This document shows, one piece after another, positions 14,845 through 19,758 of a DNA stretch of 19,758 bases; the first letter of the stretch is position 1; each line of letters begins with the position of its first letter. Origin of the DNA: Firmicutes bacterium UBA4981 (GTDB taxonomy: Bacteria; Bacillota; SHA-98; UBA4971); contig DGZL01000066.1 in the NCBI GenBank assembly GCA_002398515.1, positions 1-19,758 of the forward strand. Reading direction: 5' to 3'. The position numbers and the translations under genes are program-made. The notes beneath the pieces were generated by a model that saw only the letters and a program-made list of their open reading frames with translations, was not told the origin of the DNA and ran no database searches.

Positions 14845-14980
14845 GGCAATTCCTCCTTTATGCTGATACTGGAATTTCTCATATCTTGCAGAACCATACT
14901 CTTGACGCGCTCCGCTTTCTGTCTCTATGCATTCGCTTCGCGCCTGTGATTAGCAAATAGACCAATGTTCAACTCGGACA

Positions 14981-14986
14981 ATTATA
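14981..14986 (-). promoter_or_regulatory. Candidate -10 box for the BON gene
   Basis: A perfect TATAAT on the minus strand, 137 bases before the BON ATG. No acceptable -35 box is found 16-18 bases upstream, so activity would need an activator, or this is chance. Confidence 0.3.
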
Positions 14987-15155
14987 GTATTGCCATGACA
15001 GGTCCGGTTAACCCTTTCAGGCGTACTTCGGGTTTTTGGGAATATTTTGGAGCTATATAGCTATTGCTCATAGCGTGTGATAAAGTGAACCACATGAATC
15101 TCCTTCAATTCCAATACCATGCTGTTTAACCTCTTTGAGAGCGTTATTGTATTTT

Positions 15156-15184
15156 TTGGGAGCATTTCTCAGCGCGTGCATAAT
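15156..15184 (+). promoter_or_regulatory. Promoter for the subtilisin-like protease gene
   Basis: TTGGGA (15156-15161), a 17-base spacer and CATAAT (15179-15184, 5/6). Transcription would start near 15191, about 55 bases before the GTG start. TAATAGAC occurs twice in tandem across this start. Confidence 0.55.
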
Positions 15185-15245
15185 AGACATTAATAGACCT
15201 TAGGGTAGGCCTTCAGTAATAGTCGGAGTAGGGGAGGAACTAATC

Positions 15246-17183
15246 GTGTTAAAGAGAGTAGCAATTTTGATCTTAGCGCTCTCAATCATTTTGTCTCTAT
15301 CCGGTTGCTTCGGAGGCGGAGGCAATTCCAACGGGATTAAGACGTTCAATGTCACAGGTAGGGTTACTTCTACCGTAGATGGGCTTGGTATTAGCGGTGC
15401 AACTGTAAGCATAAATGACGATTACAACTTTACCGCTTATACAAACCAAGCCGGTTACTATCAGCTAAATGGAGTAACTACCTATGATAGTACTGTAAGG
15501 ATCACGGTATCCAAAGACGGCTATGAAGTACAGTCGAAATATGAAAGCGTCACCGGCGGATCCAGTTACATCTGGAATTTTGAACTGGTGCCGAAGTCCT
15601 CTGGCGGTGAAGGGTCTGTCCTGGTAAAAGGATGGGTCGACTATGGATATAATGAATCATACGGACAGACTGCCTCATACTCGATTTCCGCACACAGAGC
15701 TTGGGCGGAACCCGATATGTTCAAGGAACCTGACAGCGTAATTGTAGAACTCGCAGGAGACGTCAGGACCGCAAGTGTCAGCACGCTAATGAGGGATGTC
15801 AATGCCCGGGAGTATAAAGTCAGGGATATCATCAACAGGGTCATCATCACGGTGCCGGAAGGAGAGTCTCTCGACGATTTCATGGCGAAGCTGAGGGAGT
15901 CCCCCATGGTTAGAAGTGTGGAGCCAAATAGTATTGTGTATGCAGCCAGGGTTCCCAATGATGAGTATTATGTGTCAGACCAAAAGTGGTGGCTCCAACT
16001 AATGAACCTTCCTGCTGCATGGGAGAAAACCACAGGTAGCAGTGGGGTTACCATAGCTGTAGTTGATACAGGGATAAGGTATGGTCACCTGGATCTTCCT
16101 AGTCTACAGAACCTAGTCTCTCCTCGTGATTATGTCGATAATGACTATGACCCGTTTGACCTGGGTGCGCCTTCCGAAGATGAAAAGCGTTATAGCGTTG
16201 CCAGCCATGGCACTCACGTCGCCGGGACTATAGGCGCTCTCACCAATAATAGAATCGGCGTCGCCGGAGTCGACTGGAACGTCGGGATTATGCCTATCCG
16301 TGTCCTCGGGACCACTGGTGAAGGTACAATAGCTGATGTGGCATCAGGTATCATATGGGCGGTAGATAATGGCGCGGACGTCATTAACCTGAGTCTGGGT
16401 AGTTCCGCATTTTCTCCTGCACTCCAAGACGCTGTTAGGCACGCCTATAACAATGACGTCGTTGTTGCCGCAGCCTCGGGTAATGACTATAGAGGCCCAG
16501 TGTGCTATCCAGCATCATATTCCGAGGTGATAGCAGTCGGGGCTGCTGATGAGTGGAATCCCTTCATAGTGGCAGACTTCTCAAACGGCGGCGACGAGTT
16601 AGATTTAATAGCCCCCGGAGTTGGTGTTTATAGCACCAATTACAACAGTCGCACAGGGGTATTAGGTTATGAGTTTGCAAACGGAACGTCAATGGCTTGC
16701 CCTCATGTCGCAGGCGTAGTCGGCCTCATGTTGGCGGAAGATCCATTTCTCACACCGGACGAAGTCAGGAGAATCCTACAAGAAACAGCAATCAGACCGG
16801 GCAACGGGCAGGTGTGGGACACGTGGCAAGGGTACGGATTCATCAATGCCTACGCTGCTGTAACCCAGGCCACTCTAGACAAGGCTCAGCTAGTGGTGCT
16901 GGATGAGCAACTTGAGCCTGTAAGCGCTGTTGTCGCCCCGGGATCTGATAGAGGATTTGCCATTTACGATGTCCCTCAGGCGTATCCACTCTATGTTTTC
17001 GGCTGGCTGGATGTTGATGAGTCCGGGGCTTTGGATGTCGGGGATTACACCGGCTATAAAGAAATTTCAACAGTTGGGGCCAGTGAGAAAGATGCATCCT
17101 TTAGGCTCAAGATACATGCCACGTGGGACGCCGGCACTCAGGAATTCATCGCAAGCGGGCTTGAGGCAATGGGGGCAAAGTGA
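15246..17183 (+). CDS. Lipoprotein subtilisin-like serine protease (S8) with N-terminal Ig-like regulatory domain
   Basis: A 645-residue secreted protease. A signal peptide with the lipobox L18-S-G-C21 predicts lipid anchoring, followed by a glycine-rich linker. Residues 34-115 resemble a carboxypeptidase regulatory-like (Ig-fold) domain, with GLGISGATVSI and the TNQAGYYQLNGV turn. Residues 160-235 look like a propeptide (SVIVELAG to VRSVEPN). The catalytic domain spans about 245-545. Its triad is D274 (AVVDTG), H321 (HGTHVAG) and S482 (NGTSMACPH), with oxyanion N413 (ASGN). A C-terminal extension carries a calcium-loop-like DVDESGALDVGD (589-600). All catalytic residues are present, so it should be active, degrading extracellular protein or processing surface proteins. 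The start is GTG with GGGAGG 8 bases upstream. It stands alone between divergent and tandem neighbours. Confidence 0.93.
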   Translation: MLKRVAILILALSIILSLSGCFGGGGNSNGIKTFNVTGRVTSTVDGLGISGATVSINDDYNFTAYTNQAGYYQLNGVTTYDSTVRITVSKDGYEVQSKYESVTGGSSYIWNFELVPKSSGGEGSVLVKGWVDYGYNESYGQTASYSISAHRAWAEPDMFKEPDSVIVELAGDVRTASVSTLMRDVNAREYKVRDIINRVIITVPEGESLDDFMAKLRESPMVRSVEPNSIVYAARVPNDEYYVSDQKWWLQLMNLPAAWEKTTGSSGVTIAVVDTGIRYGHLDLPSLQNLVSPRDYVDNDYDPFDLGAPSEDEKRYSVASHGTHVAGTIGALTNNRIGVAGVDWNVGIMPIRVLGTTGEGTIADVASGIIWAVDNGADVINLSLGSSAFSPALQDAVRHAYNNDVVVAAASGNDYRGPVCYPASYSEVIAVGAADEWNPFIVADFSNGGDELDLIAPGVGVYSTNYNSRTGVLGYEFANGTSMACPHVAGVVGLMLAEDPFLTPDEVRRILQETAIRPGNGQVWDTWQGYGFINAYAAVTQATLDKAQLVVLDEQLEPVSAVVAPGSDRGFAIYDVPQAYPLYVFGWLDVDESGALDVGDYTGYKEISTVGASEKDASFRLKIHATWDAGTQEFIASGLEAMGAK

Positions 17184-17292
17184 CAGGCAGGCGTCAAACA
17201 GGAGGCAGGCGCTGTAAACCTCTGGCCAGGTGAGCTTTCAGGCGAGCCTCGGTTGGGCGATATCCGAAATAAATTTTCTTTTGCAATGGGGG

Positions 17293-17321
17293 TTGACAAA
17301 CGTAAAAGGCTGTAGTTAAAT
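17293..17321 (+). promoter_or_regulatory. Promoter of the Rrf2 gene
   Basis: A perfect TTGACA (17293-17298), 17 bases, and TTAAAT (17316-17321, 4/6). Transcription would start near 17328, about 33 bases before the ATG. The -10 box is covered by an inverted repeat. Confidence 0.65.
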
Positions 17322-17327
17322 ATAACT
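17314..17327. promoter_or_regulatory. Putative operator over the rrf2 -10 box
   Basis: AGTTA-AATA-TAACT is an inverted repeat with 5-bp arms covering the -10 hexamer and the likely transcription start. Rrf2-family regulators commonly repress their own promoters through such A/T-rich dyads, so this is a reasonable autoregulatory site. Inferred from position only. Confidence 0.5.
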
Positions 17328-17360
17328 AGGGCCGTTAGTAATATATAAGGAGTCGATGTA

Positions 17361-17849
17361 ATGGTCACCAACAAGTTGGAGTATCTTCTCTTGACTCTTA
17401 TGGACTTAGCAATGAACAGCACCGATGACTATGTAGTATCTAGGGATGTAGCTGAGAGGCAAGGGATATCGCCGAAATATATGCCGCAGCTAATGGCCCT
17501 CCTGACAAAAAAAGGTTGGGTGGATTCTGCCAGGGGATGCAAAGGCGGAGTTAGACTGGTGGCGGATCCTCATGAAATTACTGTAAGTGACGTAGTGGAA
17601 GTCGGAGGCGAGCCTCTTATCATCAAACCATGTGTGGCCGCCGAATATCCATGTGAACGAAAACGAGAATGCCCTCTTAATCTGTTATGGCTCAAGGCTC
17701 AGAATAGTGTCGATCGTATTGCTGAAAACACTACTCTGGCTGATCTTTTGGAAGCTAAGTCCCGCCTGAAAACCAAGTCCCGCCTGGAAGAGAATGCACC
17801 TTGGAAGGATAACCTGGATACGGAAGGTGAAGCTGCAAATCCTGCTTAG
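17361..17849 (+). CDS. Rrf2-family Fe-S transcriptional regulator
   Basis: A 162-residue Rrf2-family regulator. The N-terminal winged helix-turn-helix spans about residues 5-80, with ISPKYMPQLMALL as recognition helix and the wing SARGCKGGVRL (57-67). Three cysteines C91-x6-C98-x5-C104 in KPCVAAEYPCERKRECP match the cluster-binding triad of IscR/NsrR proteins, so it probably carries an Fe-S cluster and senses NO, oxygen or cluster supply. The start ATG has AAGGAG 8 bases upstream. A tail of about 30 residues beyond the usual fold includes an in-frame duplication (KSRL twice). It lies 134 bases upstream of hcp in the same direction; control of hcp is the natural inference, as NsrR does in other bacteria. 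Whether it is NsrR- or IscR-like cannot be settled by eye. Confidence 0.9.
   Translation: MVTNKLEYLLLTLMDLAMNSTDDYVVSRDVAERQGISPKYMPQLMALLTKKGWVDSARGCKGGVRLVADPHEITVSDVVEVGGEPLIIKPCVAAEYPCERKRECPLNLLWLKAQNSVDRIAENTTLADLLEAKSRLKTKSRLEENAPWKDNLDTEGEAANPA
17757..17792 (+). repeat. 18-bp tandem duplication in the 3' end of rrf2
   Basis: AAGTCCCGCCTG occurs at 17757-17768 and again at 17775-17786. The period is 18 bases, so the frame is kept and KSRL is repeated in the non-conserved tail. It looks like a recent slippage event. Confidence 0.7.
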
Positions 17850-17921
17850 ATGCCCAGGCCGGCTGAATTGTCTCTTATGCGACGGGATAGCTATGATTCT
17901 ATCTGCGTCTATCTTGCTACT

Positions 17922-17935
17922 TCGGTGTTTACCGA
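17922..17935 (+). promoter_or_regulatory. Small dyad upstream of hcp
   Basis: TCGGT-GTTT-ACCGA, 5-bp arms, about 50 bases before the hcp ATG. It may be an operator or RNA hairpin. No good separate hcp promoter was found in the 134-base gap (TTGCAT at 17938-17943 lacks a well-placed -10), so hcp may be read from the rrf2 promoter. Confidence 0.3.
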
Positions 17936-17983
17936 TGTTGCATCAAACTGATACGGCAATGACATAAATAAGGAGGCGAAAAG

Positions 17984-19636
17984 ATGTTTTGCTATCAATG
18001 TGAACAGCGCGCAAAAGGAACAGGGTGCACTATTGCAGGTGTCTGTGGTAAAGATGAAAACACTGCAGTGCTTCAGGATCTCCTAATTCACGTAGCAAAA
18101 GGAGTATCAATGTACGCGACGAAGGCCTGCAAACTCGGTGCAAGAGATCAAGAGGTTGATGAATTCGTGATAGAAGCTCTTTTTACCACCGTAACAAATG
18201 TCAACTTTGATCCCTCGCGACTTGCCGGGCTTATTCAGAAAGGATCAGACTTAAAGAACAAAGCCAGGAGACTCTATGAGGACGCATGTATGGCTCGAGG
18301 CAAGACTCCTGAGTCCCTGAAAGGCCCTGCTGAATGGGAAGGGGAAGGCGAGCTTTCCAAGCTCATCGAGGAAGGGAAAAGAGTCACCGACGAGTGGCGC
18401 GGCCTTGTTGAGACTTTGGGAGAGGATAGAGCCGCAGTCCGTGATCTTATCCTGTTCAGCCTTAAGGGAGCTGCAGCTTATGTAGACCACGCTCAGATAC
18501 TGGGAGTGCGAGACGAAAAAGTATATGGTGATTTCCATGAAGTTCTGGATTTCCTCACATTGCGTGACCCGTCAATGGATGAGTTGTTGAAAACGGCTCT
18601 TAGCACGGGAGCACTCAACATACGTGCTATGGCGCTCCTGGATAAGGCAAATACCGATGCATACGGAGATCCTACACCTACTCCGGTCAGGATTACCCCT
18701 ATTTCCGGCAAAGCTATACTCATATCAGGACACGACCTCAAGGATTTGGAAGAGCTACTCAAACAGATAGAAGGCAAGGGAATAAGCGTATACACTCATG
18801 GAGAAATGCTGCCTGCCCATGGATATCCGAAACTTAAGAAGTATAAGCATCTTGTCGGTAATTACGGCAGTGCATGGCAGAACCAGAGAGAGGAATTCGA
18901 GAAATTCCCAGGCGCAATTCTAATGACGACTAATTGCATCCAGAAACCCAAGGACGCTTACAAGGACAGAATATTTACAACCGGACTTGCGGCATGGCCC
19001 GGTGTGCGTCACATCACAGACAAGGACTTTACTCCTGTAATTGAAGCCTCTTTGGCAGAAGAAGGGTTTTCCCAGGATGAGCCTGAGAAAACGATTCTTG
19101 TGGGGTTTGGCCGTGCGTCACTTCTGGGAGCTCAAGACAAAGTCCTCGACCTTGTCAAGGAAGGCAAGATTCGCCATGTGTTCCTAATAGGTGGTTGTGA
19201 CGGCGCAAGATCCGGACGCAATTACTACACTGAACTTGCGAAAGCAGTTCCCAACGATTGTGTTATCCTGACACTTGCTTGTGGGAAGTACAGGTTCAAT
19301 AAACTTGATTTCGGTGAAATTGACGGTATCCCGAGACTTCTCGATGTCGGCCAGTGTAACGACGCCTTTTCCGCAGTGCAGTTGGCTGTCTCTCTTGCGG
19401 AGAAACTGGGAACTGACGTGAACAGTTTACCTCTTTCACTGATTTTGTCTTGGTATGAGCAGAAAGCTGTAGCAATACTCTTGTCCCTCCTGTACTTAGG
19501 TATCAAGAACATACGGCTCGGACCCACTTTACCTGCGTTCATCACTCCTCAGGTGCTCGAGGTTCTCGTAGAGAAATTCGGCATTATGCCTATTACCACG
19601 CCGGATGAGGATCTTAAATCCATACTGGGGGCATAG
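17984..19636 (+). CDS. hcp: Hybrid cluster protein / hydroxylamine reductase, class I
   Basis: A 550-residue cytoplasmic Fe-S enzyme. The N-terminal motif C3-x2-C6-x8-C15-x5-C21 is that of class I proteins of strict anaerobes, which hold a 4Fe-4S cubane. All eight ligands of the hybrid 4Fe-2S-2O cluster can be placed: H250, E274, C318, C405 (the persulfide cysteine), C433, C458, E492 and K494. The enzyme reduces hydroxylamine to ammonia in vitro and acts as a high-affinity nitric oxide reductase in vivo in characterised bacteria. AGGAGG lies 7 bases before the ATG. No hcr reductase gene follows, as is usual for class I. It sits behind an Rrf2 regulator and ends in a strong hairpin, giving a two-gene nitrosative or redox-stress unit. 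Confidence 0.96.
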   Translation: MFCYQCEQRAKGTGCTIAGVCGKDENTAVLQDLLIHVAKGVSMYATKACKLGARDQEVDEFVIEALFTTVTNVNFDPSRLAGLIQKGSDLKNKARRLYEDACMARGKTPESLKGPAEWEGEGELSKLIEEGKRVTDEWRGLVETLGEDRAAVRDLILFSLKGAAAYVDHAQILGVRDEKVYGDFHEVLDFLTLRDPSMDELLKTALSTGALNIRAMALLDKANTDAYGDPTPTPVRITPISGKAILISGHDLKDLEELLKQIEGKGISVYTHGEMLPAHGYPKLKKYKHLVGNYGSAWQNQREEFEKFPGAILMTTNCIQKPKDAYKDRIFTTGLAAWPGVRHITDKDFTPVIEASLAEEGFSQDEPEKTILVGFGRASLLGAQDKVLDLVKEGKIRHVFLIGGCDGARSGRNYYTELAKAVPNDCVILTLACGKYRFNKLDFGEIDGIPRLLDVGQCNDAFSAVQLAVSLAEKLGTDVNSLPLSLILSWYEQKAVAILLSLLYLGIKNIRLGPTLPAFITPQVLEVLVEKFGIMPITTPDEDLKSILGA

Positions 19637-19661
19637 GTGACATACAACACTTAGGGATACT

Positions 19662-19691
19662 TATGGCTCCGGGGATAACCCCGGAGCCATA
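19662..19691. terminator. Perfect 13-bp hairpin after hcp
   Basis: TATGGCTCCGGGG pairs with CCCCGGAGCCATA around an ATAA loop, 25 bases after the hcp stop. The stem is very stable but no T-run follows (AGCAATTTG). It is most likely a terminator or a 3' mRNA-protecting hairpin. Nothing recognisable is seen from 19692 to the end of the window. Confidence 0.7.
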
Positions 19692-19758
19692 GCAATTTGC
19701 CCGGCATGTTTGCTACGCCCATGGACTAAGTATGCGTTCATGAGACCGTTGTTCTCTC

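Larger units (their letters stand above)
14845..15245. other. Divergent intergenic region (401 bases, no gene)
   Basis: The region separates the BON gene (-) from the protease gene (+). It holds a TATAAT on the minus strand (14986-14981), a promoter for the protease (15156-15184), a 12-bp perfect palindrome AGCTATATAGCT (15051-15062), and a 10-base tandem TAATAGAC repeat (15181-15200) at the expected protease transcription start. No coding frame is convincing. Confidence 0.6.
17184..17360 (+). other. Intergenic leader of the Rrf2 gene
   Basis: The 177 bases hold two copies of AGGCAGGCG (17185-17193 and 17203-17211, 18 bases apart), the rrf2 promoter and its dyad. No clear terminator for the protease gene is seen. 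Confidence 0.4.

Noticed and set aside
17185..17211. Two copies of AGGCAGGCG as a repeat element or attachment site
   Set aside because: The repeat is only 9 bases, occurs twice, and has no mobile-element gene nearby; chance is sufficient.
1..19758. CRISPR array, prophage, insertion sequence or tRNA
   Set aside because: No regularly spaced repeats, transposase, integrase, structural phage genes or cloverleaf-like sequence were seen on either strand.

Overview
The window reads as chromosomal DNA of an anaerobic member of the Bacillota, probably a Clostridia-type lineage. The evidence is strong GGAGG-type ribosome binding sites throughout, frequent TTG and GTG starts, a class I hybrid cluster protein (the cysteine spacing typical of strict anaerobes), an Rrf2-type Fe-S regulator next to it, a TAXI-type TRAP transporter and a DUF5680 protein. 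I cannot name a genus. There are no rRNA, tRNA, CRISPR or insertion-sequence features.

Left edge (1-1051): a partial minus-strand gene resembling the TIGR04076 family runs off the window. A MntA/HepT (type VII) toxin-antitoxin pair follows, in which the HEPN toxin gene appears to have lost its N-terminal half and overlaps the antitoxin gene by 50 bases.

Centre (1057-13162, all minus strand): a 12-kb block. In the order of transcription it encodes a TAXI substrate-binding protein, a fused DctQM TRAP permease, a LarA-family enzyme (2-hydroxyacid racemase fold with all nickel-pincer residues), a GlcD-like FAD oxidase, a GlcF-like Fe-S protein, and then a complete LivK-H-M-G-F ABC importer. The first five genes look like a module that imports a 2-hydroxyacid (or related carboxylate), interconverts its stereoisomers and oxidises it to a 2-oxoacid. 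The liv genes have their own near-consensus promoter (TTGACT-17-TATAAT) just after the glcF stop codon, so they form a second, probably co-inherited transport unit. A strong hairpin between livK and livH probably sets the binding protein to permease ratio. Many genes in this block start at non-ATG codons, and glcD may start at ATT.

Right side (13163-19758): a 461-base regulatory region with several dyads, then a DUF5680 gene (+), a triple-BON-domain protein (-), a large lipoprotein-anchored subtilisin-like protease with an N-terminal Ig-like regulatory domain (+), an Rrf2 regulator (+) whose promoter contains a dyad over the -10 box, and hybrid cluster protein / hydroxylamine reductase (+), closed by a 13-bp perfect hairpin. 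The last two genes probably form a nitrosative-stress pair.
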